DNA from: Gordionus sp. m RMFG-2023
Lineage: Eukaryota > Nematomorpha > Gordioida > Chordodea > Parachordodidae
Assembly (NCBI RefSeq): GCF_954871325.1
Contig: NC_088775.1
Coordinates: 28,745,561 to 28,809,560, forward strand
Direction of reading: 5' to 3'
DNA: 64,000 bases
Shown: piece by piece, positions 23,110-36,733 of the stretch
Position numbering within the stretch: the first letter of the stretch is position 1
How the letters are laid out: each line of letters starts with the position of its first letter
Program-made: the position numbers and the translations under genes
The notes under the pieces: generated by a model
What the model saw: only the letters and a program-made list of their open reading frames with translations
What the model was told of the DNA's origin: nothing
Database searches by the model: none

Positions 23110-25330
23110 TAATAAAATATTAAAAATATATTTTATAAAAGAGATTTACAAATTATTTTTTAAATGTCTCATTTGAGCAATTTCAAAAAGATTGAGGTTT
23201 TGTAGGGTAGCCGAAGATATTAACATGTTAAATTTTGGCTAAAGCTTTAAACAAATTTGGGGTAATTAAAATTTATTTACATTATGAGACATAAAGTCAT
23301 TATTAAATATTAATGTAAACCTTTTTTCAAAAAAAAATTGTTATTATACTAAAACTGAATTCACTATCCCACTTCATTGATATTGGGCCACTCTTAATTT
23401 TTTTTGGCTTACTAAAAACTTAATTTTTTTTGGCTTACTAACAAAATTTAATTTAAAAAAAAGTTGGGCAAGCCTAAAATCTGAAAAACTTTATTATTAT
23501 AAAATACTAATCACCCAGCTATATTAAAATTGTGTTAAACCTGCCTCTGCTATTATTACTATAAATTAACAAGATTGACACACAGTCCGATTTCCATATA
23601 AACTATCATTGAATCTTCAATGAAATTAAATCTAAATGTTTTCAATAGGATTGAATGTTGGAGAATGTTAATAGATTGATATTAAGATCTTTTCAAAGTT
23701 TTTGCAGATTTACTAGTATGACAAGGAAATCTCTCTTACTGGAAGGCATGATTTGCTTCATGCCTTAATAAATGAATAGATTTGACAATATCAGTACTTA
23801 GTTGTTGATATCTTGATATCTAACAGTAATTATTATGTTATTTATAAATAGAATACATCCTGGGCCATTTGTAGTCTATCATTAATATGGAAATTTAATA
23901 GTTATTTGTACGCAATTATTAAGGAAAGTGTTTTTGTTCTTATAACACTATTTTTTAATGTCCCAAAATATAAATAAAATTTTGATTCATCACTGATTAT
24001 GTACCCCATTGCTCATTTATCTAGTTTTTTAAATCACGAATTAGGTATTTTATATAAGAAAAAATATTTTTAAAAAAAACACTTTTCTCATACCTCATAA
24101 TACAAGTTTTAAGTATATTTACTTAAAATATAAGTAACCTAAAAATTAAATCTAATATATTGAAATAATTTTTTAATTAACTTAATATTCTATTTAAGCA
24201 ATAAAAATAAAAAATATATATTCCATAAGTTTTTAATTTAAATTAAGCAATAAATAAAATTTTATAGGATAAAATAAGATAATTTATAAATTAGTATCAG
24301 TTTGGGTAAATTGTCACAAATTAGCATTTTAACCATTTATATATGAATTATATTTATAAACTTCACAAAAATATAATATATTTTAAATATCATATTCATA
24401 GGTTTTTATTACCTTTCTTATCATCGTGTCAGGTCATTATATTCCATATGAATTCAGGTAAATTATTATAAATCCGCTAGAAAACTATTTCTTTTTTAAT
24501 AAGTATGTTTAACTTTATATCAAATATTCAATATAAAATTACATCATATAGCTTGCCATATCCCATACATATATAAATGCGCAAAATTTAGAGAGGAGTA
24601 ATAATATATTTTTGATTTTAGGCTATTTCGCGAATATATATTTTTTTTTGTAAATTTTGGAGTATTTCTTCAATTTACACCTCATCATTAACTGGGTAGT
24701 TATAATACCTGTAAGTAATTTACCATATATTCTTTTGAATTATCTTTAAAATTACTTAAATTATATATTTAAACCATATGTTTTATTTATAAATATTATG
24801 TACTAGGTAATTAATTTAAATGAATCTAAAATTGCAAATAACATATAATACTAGTTAATTTAGGCGGGTATTATGTTGTATAATTTTATAATAAAAATAA
24901 TAAAATTTAAGTTTCAACTCAAAGATATTGCCGATATCTCATTAAAACTTAGGTTGTTAATCACATGAGTTATCGATTTGTTATTAAAAAAAAAATTTAC
25001 CATACCTAATCCATATCTCTTAAATCTTTAATTAACCACAAATCCCATCCCAATCTATCTTAACTTCAATTCCACTCTATATCCTTACTTCGGTTCTTAG
25101 GCGTTTTCAGTGGAAGGAGGGGGTGGTAATCCCCCTCCCCTCCAGAAATATACTTCTTGGGAATATCATTTCAAGCTAATAAAAAATATTTTCATCCTCC
25201 CCTTCCCCACCTCCTGTCCACCAAATATATATATACAAATATCTTAAACAATAATTTGAAAGAAAGAATGTATAAGTTGTTCATTGTTTAAACTAAAACC
25301 AATGACTCTAATTCGTAAAAAAAAGCATTT
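23110..25330. other. AT-rich gap, nothing recognised
   Basis: Only low-complexity sequence is seen, with one short tandem duplication of an AATTTTTTTTGGCTTACTAA unit near 23395-23450. No gene, RNA or element ends are evident. Confidence 0.5.
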
Positions 25331-25334
25331 ATAT

Positions 25335-25511
25335 AGTGTCACTATAAAGGGGGGGGGGCGTGCAGGGATTTGAGCTCCTTGAAAAATTTGAAGAGCTCCC
25401 TTAATATTTTGTTTTTTATATCAAATGTAAGAAAGTAATTTTGGAGGTTATTTTAAAAATATTTTAAAAATTGTTTGAGCCCCCTGAGATTGTAAGGGCT
25501 GTGACTCCCCT
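25335..25511. mobile_element. Short MITE derived from hAT-like family X
   Basis: It has the same end layout as the larger X copies: AGTGTCACT, a G run, GAGCTCC near the left, and GAGCCCCCTGAGATTGTAAG then GGCTGTGACTCCCCT at the right. ATTTATAT lies on both sides (25327-25334 and 25512-25519). At 177 bp it is a terminal-only derivative. Confidence 0.7.
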
Positions 25512-27840
25512 ATTTATATCTAAAAAATTGATAAACCAAATTTAAGAAATGAAATATAAGCCAAGGCAAGTCTTAAGAAAAAAGAGGAATTTTTTATAAT
25601 TACTATTAATGTGTCCTTAAAATTATTAAATAATATAATATATAAAATTTGATTTTTTATAAAGGGAATAACTTTGATTTCTCTTTAATAAAAGTAAAAT
25701 TTGTTTAGTTCCACCATTATCTTGTTTTATGTTGCCATCTCTTGGTAACTAATTTTATACAATTTAAATAATGATAATATGTTGTTTTTATTAAAATTAA
25801 CCTTCTTTCCTATAAAAATTTTTTATAGCTATGTATAGACTGAGAAACCCTGCCGAAGACTGCTAAGAAAAGGGTGTGGGGAACGAAGCCCCTAGAAATT
25901 TATTAATACCCTTATTAAGAAAATATGTTTTAGGTGTTAATTAAGAAAATTTCTTCATATAGACATTATTTGAGCAAAGTTATTATATATTAACAGAATG
26001 ATTAAAACAGATACATGGTGTTAATATATTTGGACTGAATTTTTTATTTCTTTTTCACTGTCTTAATTATAATATTTACCTTACGGACTGATTTAATTAT
26101 TTCTACAAGTCTTCAAAAACAACGTGCGCCGATTTCAAAGACACTGTTAACCCAGATCTTGATGATTTTAAATACCCTATATCTAGAATCAACGATTTAA
26201 TTGCCAAATTAGCTAGAAGCAAGAAGTTCAGCAAAATAGATTTTTAACAAGCCTTCCTTCAAATCCCCATTCATAAGGACTCTAGAGATTTACTTACAAT
26301 ATCCGCGCACAAGTAATACTTCAGATTCACAAGACTTCCATTCGAACTTAAAACGTTTTCAGCCATATTTAAACAGACACTGTAACAAATTTCTGGAGAT
26401 TTAAAAGATGTAATATTCTATATAGGCGACTTATTAATCACAAGTGATAACAACGAGATACACTTGGAGAATATAAAGAAAGTATTTGAAAGGATCATTA
26501 AATACTGATTAACACCTAATTTTGACAAAAGTTCGTTCCTGCAAGATGAAATACGATTTTTGACACACGACATAGACAAAGAAGGTGTACATCCTAATAG
26601 TGCAGTGGCGTCACTGGGGGGGGGGGGGAGAGAGTCGCAGGGACTCGAGCCCCCTAAAAAATTTGAATAGCCCCCTGAAGCAAAAAAAATTTTTTTAAAT
26701 GGAATCTTAACCCCTTGAACTAAAAATAAATTTTTTTGATTAGCCCCTGAACGATTTCTTTTATGATTCTATTAAGTAATATATAGATTTCATTTTATTA
26801 TTAAAAATTAATAAGACTGTCTAAATTTTTATTAAATGAATATTATATTAGGTTAGATTAATACACATAAATTATATTTTCACTATGTCAGCTTGCAATC
26901 AAATTCTGTGTTAAAAATAGAATAACAATATCACTCACTAAATATTAATTTCGCATTAACAGTTGAAGCTTAATTGACTATTATTGTTTAAATTATTATA
27001 TAAACCTAATTAAATAAATATAATCATTTATTAATTGAAAAATAACAAATTAATTTAATATTGTAATTAGCTGAGTTCAAAATGACTAATCAACTGTATA
27101 TTTATTTTTAAATTAAATTATCATACCTATTCCTAAAAATATTTTCAAGGTCCAAATAAGTATAAGAGATTTCTTTATAAAAAGTAAGTAAATGGACATA
27201 TAATATAATTTTCTATTACAGGGTTTCCCATCCAAAAAAGGAAAAGTCCCAATCAAAAAAGGAAAAGGTTCAATCAAAAAAGGAAAAGTGTCAAACAAAA
27301 AAGGAAAAGTGTCAAACAAAAAAGGAAAAAGTTCAATCAAAAAAGGAAAAGGTCCGATCAAAAAAGGAAAATTGTCAATCAAAAAATTAAAATTCCCAAA
27401 GGTTAAGGAAAGAGTCCAATCAAAAAAGGAAAAGTGTCAAACAAAAAAGGAAAAGGTTCAATCAAAAAAGGAAAAGTGTCAAACAAAAAAGGAAAAGTGT
27501 CAATCGAAAAAGGAAAATTCCCAAAAGAAAAGGGTCAATCAAAAAAGGAAAATTTCCATTCAAAAAAGGAAAATCGTAATTTTTTAAAAAAAATATATAA
27601 ACTTTTCAATTTTTTTTAAATTTATTTATTTTTGTCATTCCTTCTTATTTTATTTCTAACTTTTTGCGATTTCTTTATTTTATTTGTATCTTTTCTCACT
27701 ATATCTTTTCTCAATTTTTTTTCTTCTCATTTTTGATAATTCTTTTAAGTATATTTAATTTTCATATAATTTTTTACATATGAAATTATTTAATTACAAT
27801 TACGATATATATTTAATATAGTACGAAACAAAAATTTATA

Positions 27841-28829
27841 TTAATCATTAATAATTTCTCCCCTTCTACATGGGATATATGTCTCCATATTTCTAAAATA
27901 ATTTTTTGCATTTTCTTCAGATATTCCTCTTTCTCCATGTTCTATATAACGAATTAATTCTTCCTCGTTACTAGGATTTTTATTTCTGACAAAATCCTTC
28001 CATTGAAAAAACACATTCTCTATAGGATTAAGATACGGACTGTAGGGTGGTAAATATTTCAATGTATGTCCTTTTCTTTCGATCGATTCCCTAATTGAAT
28101 GATTGTGATGAAATGGAACATTATCCATCACAAAAATCATATTAATCATGTTAGGTTCTTCAAAATGATTTAATATTTCATTTATATAGTTGCTAAAATA
28201 TATAGCATTGCAAGGGCCATCAAGAACTTCGAATCGAAATATTCCTGCAATTGTGAGAGCCGCAATGATAGTGTAATTTATTGTCTTTATTCCTTGAACA
28301 TTTTTAATTGCCTTTTTATTTATTTGGGAATATCCATATAATCGCCTCATTGATATTGAAAACCCGCTCTCATCGATAAATATAAATTTTTCCTTCATAT
28401 ATGATACATCTACAAACCAATTCGCTTATTCTTTGCGAATCTCTATATTTGATTCGTTATTTTCTCTAACTGAACGTAATGATACTCTTTTAAAGCTGTA
28501 CCTAAATCCTGAGAGTAACCTTGATACCGTATTTTTTGATATTTCCACATCATATCTTTCTTTAATGATTTAACATAACCTTTTTAAGGATAAAGTGCAA
28601 TCCAAATTTATACAATTTAATATATATTCTTCCTGCTCTTTATTTAATTTCTTGCGTGCGCCTTTGGGTAAGCCATATTTTATTCCATTTTTGAAATGAG
28701 AGTATTTAATATTTGTCACTGTAGCTTACTTTAAAACATGATGCTATATTTTTGATACTATCTTTTTTTAACGCGTCAATTATTAGAGCTTTTGTTTCAC
28801 TGTTAATATTTTTTCCCCTTTTTACCATA
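27841..28829 (-). pseudogene. Tc1-like DD34E transposase, N-terminal half broken
   Basis: This gene encodes the cut-and-paste transposase of the surrounding Tc1/mariner element. The catalytic half (28398-27841, 185 codons) is open and complete: FIDESGF (first Asp), FVMDNVPFHH (second Asp) and LPPYSPYLNPIENVF (Glu), with 34 residues between the second Asp and the Glu. The N-terminal half is recognisable upstream: MVKRGKNINSETKALI and DALKKDSIKNIASCF (first helix-turn-helix), then KKLNKEQEEYIL (second). It lies in more than one frame with at least three interruptions between about 28760 and 28400. The full length would be near 330 residues, normal for the family. The catalytic triad is intact but the DNA-binding part is not, so this copy is probably inactive. 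Confidence 0.9.
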
Positions 28830-29141
28830 TCTTCATAATTTTATTTTTTAAAACAAAAAAATTTATTTTTAAAGAATATACTCAACAAATGGAAGTGAAA
28901 AAGATTATAAAATTTACCTCATTTGCGTTTAATTTTTCATAAATCAAAATAGTTTAAAAGATAATTAAATTACAAAATAATTATTTACTTGCTAAAAGGA
29001 ATAAATGCGTTTTGAATATATTAAAATTTTAAAAATATAAGAATTTTAAAATGATTATATTTTATTAATTTACATATCGTTTGGTATTACAGTTCAAACT
29101 TGTTTATTATAACCAAACGATTAATTTAATATTGTAATTAT

Positions 29142-29844
29142 CAGAGTTGTTAAAAGATACTTTTTAAATGGATCTAGATACAGATACATAGTCTCAAAAG
29201 TTATCTAGATACAGATACAGCGTCTAAAAAGTTATCAAGATACCGATACAATTTATAAATGTATCTGTATACAGATACATTTTTATTATGCTCTTATAGG
29301 TTTGCATAAACCTAAATTAATATTATATTGTGAAAAGGTCATGGTAAAGCAATAGAACTTGTTGTTGCTTCCTCTTCTTCGTCGATATAGATCTAAATAA
29401 ATATATAAAGTTAAAAATTTAGTTATAAAATAAAATTTACCATTTCCATATTGTAATATTAAAATTTGTATGGTTTATTGATAAACCCGGACATAATATT
29501 TAAATTAATGAATATTTATATATTTTTTATATATAAGTTTTAATATTTTATGTATATATAATTCTTTATTATATTATTAATAAATATTAATATATAATAT
29601 ATATATATTTATTTTATTTATTTCATAAGCTCATATGAAATAAAATAAATTTTACAGTCAAATATTTTTATTTATAATAAAAAAAAGGGGTATATAAAAT
29701 GTATCTTAAAAAGTATCTAAAAACAGATACAGATACCTCTAAAAAATATCTAGATACAGATACAGATACCTTTCTAAAAAATCTATCTAGATACAGATAC
29801 TACATTTTTATATCTAGATACAGTATCTTACTTTAACAACTCTG
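29142..29844. mobile_element. hAT MITE with TCTAGATACAGATAC repeats
   Basis: The ends CAGAGTTGTTAAA and TTTAACAACTCTG are inverses to within one base. GTAATTAT flanks both sides exactly (29134-29141 and 29845-29852). The first and last ~150 bp are packed with TCTAGATACAGATAC units in inverted orientation, presumably transposase-binding subterminal repeats. There is no coding capacity. It is inserted in the Tc1 element and is therefore the youngest layer of the nest. Confidence 0.9.
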
Positions 29845-32600
29845 GTAATTATAAATATGTATGTAAAAAATAGTCTGCCAAAAAAAATAATATAATTTTA
29901 AAAAAGAATTAACAAAAATGAGAAGAAAAGAAATAGAGAAAAGATATAGTAAGAAAAATAAATTGAGAAAAGATACAAATAAAATAAAGAAATCGCAAAA
30001 AGTTAGAAATAAAAGAAGGAATGACAAAAATAAATAAATTTAAGAAAAATTGAAAAGTTTATATATTTTTTTAAAAAAATTACGATTTTATTTTTTTGAA
30101 TGAAAATTTTCCTTTTTTGATTGACCCTTTTCCTTTTCTTTTGGGAATTTTCCTTTTTCGATTGGCATTTTTCCTTTTTTGATTGAACCATTTCCTTTTT
30201 TGTTTGACACTTTTCCTTTTTTGATTGAACCTTTTCCTTTTTTGTTTGACACTTTTCCTTTTTTGATTGGACTTTTTCCTTAACCTTTGGGACTTTTCCT
30301 TTTTTGATTGACAATTTTCCTTTTTTGATCGGACCCTTTCCTTTTGATTGAACTTTTTCCTTTTTTGTTTGACACTTTTCCTTTTTTGTTTGACACTTTT
30401 CCTTTTTTGATTGAACCTTTTCCTTTTTTGATTGGGACTTTTCCTTTTTTGGATGGGAAACCCTGTATATACAGTTGGTTAAAAATTATTAGATAAAATG
30501 CCACTTTTATAGACGTATTTGACAGTTATATAATATATTACAGTTAATATTATAATAAATTTTACTAATAATTGCTTTTGATAATAAATACTGTAACAAT
30601 TTGCATTCAGGTATTTAACGCCATCTATTTATTAAAAAAGTTAAACATTTTATTATTCATCCTATGTAATTAATTAGATATCTTTTCTTCTCTTTTTTTA
30701 CATATTTTTAGGAAAGCTATTTTTTTCTTTTTCGAAAAATGTTTTGAGTTAAATTTTTAATATTATATTTTTGATATTATTACAAACTACTTATTTTAAG
30801 ATACAATATACAATAGAGGTGGTGGGACAATAATATATAGAATCTTAATTGTTTCATCATTTAAATCTGGTCCTTATTTTATAGGCATAAAGTCTTTCAT
30901 TTCTAATATGGCATACTTGCCGTGTAAATAACTCAAGGCTTCAATATATTTGCATAATTATTTCTTCCAAAGATTTTTAGTGTTTTTATATCAATTTATC
31001 CAACATAATAAATCTGATATTAGTTTACACCGTGAGTGTCATGGCTATGACTGCAAATTAACCAGCATCTATTATTTGTGTTAATGTAATTTTAGATTAT
31101 TATTAAAGAGCATATGATTGCATATTTTATTAAACAATGATGGTCAACTGTATAGTCGTTTATATATCATTAAAAATGGAAGATAATCTTTTAGAAATTT
31201 AATATCACACAATAATTTTCTCTATTACTTATCTAGCTTCCATCATGTCATCTAAGAGGATGCTCTAACCACCACATAGTTTTATAATTTGGATTGGTCG
31301 TTTATACTCTCTTCTTCAAGAATTGTTGATTTGATTTAGGCCTATAAATTTTTCCTTATTAGTCCATTCTATAAAACATTGTCTAAAATGGTAACAGAAA
31401 TTATATTAGTTTCATAACCTTTTGTCAATGTAAGTTGATAAGAATTATATTATTACATTATGTGGTTTTTAAAAACTATTATCAATTGATGCATATATAT
31501 GAATAAAATAACCTTTTTTATCACTTGTAATTCTTTAGACGCAAATTTTTTTTATATCAGCAATCGAAAATATTTTATAATGTTATAAATAGATTCTGTA
31601 TTAAAAATATTATTTATAGAAATGTCTTGTATTGTTTTAATTATTTATATGCCAGTTTATTTTGAATACATAATATAATAAATGACAAAATATGAAATTT
31701 AAAATAATTGTTCAGAGTTAACTAATTTTAAAAATGTATAATATACTAATATAAAACCCTGCCGAAGTCCGAGCAAAAGCGGGCCGAAGGCCCGCAAATT
31801 GGGAAGCAGGGGGATTTTTTTTAGTTGAGCCCCCTGAAATTGTAAAGGCTAGCGACGCCCCTGTAATGATGACAACATCAAAGCAATCATAGACATGCCA
31901 GAACCAAAGAATTCAGAAGTACTTTCCACTTTTTTAAGAAGCATGGCTAGCCACTACCAAAATTTTTAAACAATTTTACGGATCTGGCAGATCCGCTTTA
32001 TAAGATAATCAATAAGGATAAATGGACTCGGGATATAGAGCATCAAGAATGCTATAAAATATTTAAAAAGGTTTAATCAGCCAACCTCCTACGTTGAATT
32101 TTTTCATCCAGACATACCCATAGGTATAACCGCGGATGCGTTTAAACGTGGCTTCAGATCTATCTTATTTCATATAGAAGGAGACGGCAAAGAGATAGCT
32201 TTTGCCTCAAGATCCTTATTAAAAGGCGTTAGCAATCATCTTTGCGACGAAAAGATTCCAGGAATACCTAATGGAACAAAGTTTAAAATTATCATCGATC
32301 ATAAGCCTTTGATCTACGTTTTTCAAAAGGTTTAAAAGAAAATTCATCTGCGTCGATGAGATAGCAGAGATGGAACATTGCGAAGAACTTCGAAATAAGA
32401 CACAGAGCAGGCAAGCACAACATGGTACCAGATTGTTTATCTAGATTATCATTAACACAATCAGAAGAAGAAATACACATCGTGGATGATGTAAAAGAAA
32501 ATAATGACTTGTGGAACGTACCAATTTACTTCAAAATGATAGAAAATTCTTTTTTAAATTTATATTATGAATGTAATTTCAGCATGAAATCATGTGTATT

Positions 32601-32867
32601 ATAAGTATTTACAGCTTTATTTTAAAAAATTTATTATCGAAGTATATATTCACACCTAACTCATTAGGACAAATCATTTACATTATAAATCTACATAAAA
32701 TAAATGATATATAGTCCTGTGCGCCGACAAAACTATCGGCGGCGATTTTCAACTGATTTTTAGCCTATCAACAAAATCGACGTAAATTTTTTTTAAATAG
32801 TTTTTTTCAAAAAAAAATAAAATATACACTACACTACAGATATCACGGCATATTTTTTAATCTTTAT
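32601..32867. other. AT-rich spacer
   Basis: Nothing recognisable lies between the gypsy fossil and the next hAT remnant. Confidence 0.4.
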
Positions 32868-34450
32868 TTAAGAGAAAATCGATTTCATAATTTTAAAATT
32901 ATCATGTATAAGAATTATTTTATTTAAATTTTCGTGATGTAATGATAATCCCCTTGAATTCAACGTCAATCCAGCGGTAGAAAAAAACTCTTTCATTAGG
33001 TATGCTAGTCGCCGTAATACAAAATTTTTTTTTGATGAGCCTGAAAAGATTGGGAAGTTCACTCTTCTTTTCTCTCCAAAAATTTAGAACATTCATATCT
33101 TGTAAATGTCGTTTCCCAAGAAGAATGTGTTTTTGTTCTATCTAACGTAGAATCATAATTTGTATTTGTTGAATGTTTATTTGCCAATTTTGTCAATAAC
33201 TTGAATTTAATAACTCCTTTTGAACCTCAATAACTATATTTACTACCTGAATATCATCATTCTCTATAAGTTTAAGATCAAAGCTGAGCAATTTTGCTCT
33301 ATTATATACTTTGACACAATAGTTAATTATTGAAATCTTTGGTCTAAAAGAGAAGCCAATACCTAGAAAATCTTTTAAATAAAAAATAAATTAATATACT
33401 TATATATATTATTACTTGGAGATCACAAACCGGAAATCATAACTCAAATTTTTTTAGCATATTTTCCTTAAGTGAAATGATTTAAGAACAACTATCACTA
33501 TTATTTACTATTAAATGTGTCTCAATTTCACTTCTAAAAAGTAACGCCAAGTTTAACGTAGGCGCATTTTGTGCTGAAATAAATTCAACAGTTTCTTTAA
33601 ATTTTGAAAGAAATAATAATAGTTCTTCTACCGGAGATTCATAGTTTGATAATTAGGAAAGTGTTTCCCAATTCTTATTAAAACATTATTAATTAAATTC
33701 TTATTTAATCCAAATATGCTTTCTAGCATAATTAATATATTATAGCAACGTGTTGGGACATTTAAATTTAAGATTTTCATATGCATGGAATTATTATTAT
33801 TATTTCATTTGGAATTGCCAATTTGAAAATGGGCATCTGGGTATGTATCAATTTATCAAGATCTAACATATCTGATGCTAGATCTATTCTACCTAGGTAT
33901 TTTCTTTGATCTGCCTCGAATTAAATTCAAATTCAACACTGCAATTTTATATCTTAGAGCAGTAATAATTCCTCTAATTCTTTTGATGAGATTTTCAACA
34001 AAGGGTACCTTTTAATACCATCTACTGTAACCAGATTGTGTAAACTATGACGCAAATATAAGGTGTTCATACTCACCTAATATAACACCCTTTCTAACAT
34101 TAGGCCCAATATCTGTGACTATTTGTATTCTTTCTTTTTTTTAAATTAAATTCCTCTTCTATTTTATCAATTTCATTTTGAATAATCTCACTTGTGCGTT
34201 TCTGGTTTATATAATGAGTTGCTAAATAAAGTAAATCATTTCAAAATTATTGAAGTGTAAATGTAATATAGTTTCTTCTTCTGTATTGACCTGTCCACAT
34301 ATCGAATGCAATTGAGCAAAATTTTGGCCATGGGTTAATTTGTTCTTGTACATATGCTTTCGTTGATAGGTAAACATCATTAAGAGCAGTATGGCTTAGT
34401 GTGTTCTGTCTGGCAAATCAGAATTAGAATTAATAATTTGAAATTTATAA
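32868..34450 (-). pseudogene. hAT transposase pseudogene
   Basis: On the minus strand, about 34410-34250 encodes a stretch with KFCSIAFDMWTGQYRRRNYI, which resembles the first-Asp region of hAT transposases (D-x-W-T-S/G). Further on, near 34130-34090, VTDIGPNVRKGVILGEY fits the second-Asp region. At the 3' end, 33062-32868 encodes RRLAYLMKEFFSTAGLTLNS, then RGLSLHHENLNKIILIHDN, the dimerisation domain, although the usual E-R before FS is changed to K-E. The frames do not join and there are multiple stops, so it is dead. The element's termini were not identified. Confidence 0.75.
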
Positions 34451-36733
34451 CAAAAAATTATTATATCTTTAATTTATATTAGACAACAAATTAGGGACAA
34501 TTTATCAAGAAGAAATAAATTTGTTAAAAATTTATTCTGGGTTGTAAAACTACCCAGAAACAGAGATGATTAGGGCAAATGAATATGCAATTAGCCAATA
34601 TTATACAAATCATTCACATCTCTGTGTAATCATATTGTTGACATGGCTATGAAATTCAACTATTGTGAACCTTCCTCAGCAGCCAATGCTATTTCAATAG
34701 AACTAAAAAGACATAGAGGTAGATCTAAGATAATATACCAATTATAATATAAATTTGATACCTTCAAAAAATCTTTCATTCCTATATTATTGATTGATTG
34801 AAAAGGTAATAAGTCAAGCATAACATGACAACACATAATTTCTTGCTAAAAGCCTTTTTTTGAGGTTTTAGAATTTGTCTGGAATTTTGGTTTGGATATA
34901 AAATATTTTTTTATCTCTTTCGATTTTGAAAGATCTTCTTTAATATTATGATCAGAAGTCAATTGTTTTAATAAATTTCCTGTGATAATGTTGGAAAAGT
35001 TTTGAATTTTATAGCTAGCATATATTTTACAAAAAATATATAATATTTTTAAAAAATATACTGTGGAAAGGGCTTATTTGAATCATTATCGTGTACAGTA
35101 GCCTTTTCTGAGTAACAATTGCGATAAAATTTGCCAGAGTTTATGGAAATTGTTTTATTATCTCTTTTTAAGTGTAAAAAACCAAAAAATATCCACGCAA
35201 ATAATTTTTTATCTTTTTATTTAATGCTATAATATTAAATTTATTTATAGATTTATTAAATGTAGATGGATTCATTTTAAAAAAATATAAAATTATGGTA
35301 ACTTTTGGAATTTTAGATTTTAGATTGATTGAATTCTAAGTCAATATAATTAAGACTTTAAAATATGTAGAAAATAATAATTCATCAAATTCCTGATTGA
35401 CATTAAAAAATTACAACAGTGATTTTGAATAATTATTAGAATAAAAAGGTATTAAATATAAAAATTTCTGCGCCGGCGTGATTTCATAAATGGCGAAGGC
35501 GTTTTCGGCGTAACATAATGGAATGAATCCGAGAATCGTAAATTTCAACTTCATAGGGACCATGAAGAGATGGACACTGGGCGTATAAAAGTAGGCGTGT
35601 TGCAACGAACATATAAATTTAATAATATGAATTAAAAAAATATATTGTATGAAATATCAATCAATTAGCATATTGTTTTATTTCGTATTGATATAAAAAA
35701 AATTTATTTATTGTTTTTTCAGGATTATTATTATTTTTGAGGAGAAAGAAAAATAGGATTATTTGAAATAAAAAAGTTAGTTTTGTAATAATTTTTATAA
35801 AAGACTTTTTGCATAATAAAACCTTGCCATCATTTTATTTTTAAAATTCTCTATATACAAAATATTTGGATTTTCAGTTAAATTTTAGATAAAAATTTTC
35901 TTATTTAGATTCCTGAAATTTTATTGTTCATATTTATGACAAAGGAATTGTACTGGTTGAGAAAATCTACCAAAATGCTTTAGCTCTTTAGTAAAATCCA
36001 GGATACGCCCATCTCTTGCCTTATTCCAACTTTGGTACAAATAATTTCTGGTCTTAGTCCTCCTGGAGTTCTATGGTAAAAGATTTCTGAGGATCCAGTT
36101 CGATGCAGCGCAACTTCTAATAAGAAGTATGATTGAAAAAAAATACCGATTTTATTTTCGGTGGAACAAAAATAGCAAAATAAAACTGGTAACTTTTTAT
36201 TTACGTCAGACAGATAATTGGTTTATTTTAAAAAAAAGTATATTTATTATATTTTTATTTATAATTGGAAAATTTAGTAAGTTTTTAAAAAAGGATTACA
36301 AGTTCATATTAAATATTATTAAAGAGCAACATTTCATAATAACAACGTTAGTTAAATTTGTGTGTATTTATATTTGCAGGATCAAAAGTTAAGTCATAAA
36401 ATTAGGTGTTAATCAATTTTTATATAAAGTGCATTCTTCTTTTTTTTCAATGTATGAATTATGCGTTGCTTTGATATAATATATATTCAAAATGATGTTA
36501 TTTTTTAACCAAGTTAAATTATATTTTAAATGTTCCCACAAGAAAGAAAGAAAGAAAGAAAGGCACTCCATGGTAGCATTCTGATTTTATGAATCGAATC
36601 ATTGAAATAATATTCATGAAATTAATATTTTTTATTTAATACAAGGATTAAATTTATACATTTGAATCCGATTTTATTAGCATCATATGTTTGTTAGGAG
36701 TATTCATTTATAGATTTCACATAACCTTCAATC
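34451..36733. other. AT-rich gap with one GC-richer block
   Basis: Mostly low complexity. The exception is about 35465-35610, where G+C rises and a minus-strand frame (35605-35411) opens MQHAYFYTPSVHLFMVPMKL. It could be a host exon, but it has no recognised family and no clear splice sites. A five-copy GAAA microsatellite lies at about 36541-36562. Confidence 0.3.

Larger units (their letters stand above)
27219..30465. mobile_element. Tc1/mariner transposon with ~600-bp terminal inverted repeats made of a minisatellite
   Basis: The element is bounded by TA (27217-27218 and 30466-30467) and by CAGGGTTTCCCATCC with its exact inverse, GGATGGGAAACCCTG. The inverted repeats run about 600 bp on each side (27219-27815 and about 29860-30465). 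Their outer ~370 bp are tandem copies of a ~19-bp AAAAGTGTCAATCAAAAAAGG-like unit. The empty site survives in X copy 2 near 37450. Inside are one transposase pseudogene (minus) and a hAT MITE. Lysine-rich open frames over the repeats are translations of the minisatellite. Confidence 0.95.
26603..31863. mobile_element. hAT-like element of family X, copy 1, carrying a Tc1/mariner
   Basis: The ends are CAGTGGCGTCACTGGGG and, inverted from the right, CAGGGGCGTCGCTAGCC. The flanks TAATAGTG (26595-26602) and TAATGATG (31864-31871) look like an 8-bp duplication with two changes. Both ends carry the subterminal motif GAGCCCCCTGAA or its inverse. Without the 3.25-kb Tc1 insertion the copy is about 2.0 kb. 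It aligns over most of its length with copy 2 (36734-39255), but lacks the ~470 bp that hold a hAT C-terminus there. Confidence 0.8.
26090..32600 (+). mobile_element. Ty3/gypsy pol fossil, split by a nested stack of DNA transposons
   Basis: The reverse transcriptase region of a Ty3/gypsy element is recognisable at about 26120-26600 (KYPISRINDL, FSKIDF and FYIGDLL). After the inserted stack it resumes at about 31872-32480 with the end of RT and an RNase H-like region (ITADAFKRGF, IDHKPLIYVF), ending near MVPDCLSRL. Gag, protease, integrase and LTRs are not seen next to it. It is broken with many interruptions, old, and the oldest layer of this nest. Confidence 0.85.

Noticed and set aside
27288-30504. 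Lysine-rich proteins of 60-100 residues (KKGKVSNKKGK type) on both strands
   Set aside because: They are translations of the minisatellite that forms the Tc1 inverted repeats, mirrored at the two ends.
35411-35605. Membrane-protein exon on the minus strand
   Set aside because: The composition is slightly GC-rich, but there are no splice sites or recognisable family; kept only as a note in the gap entry.
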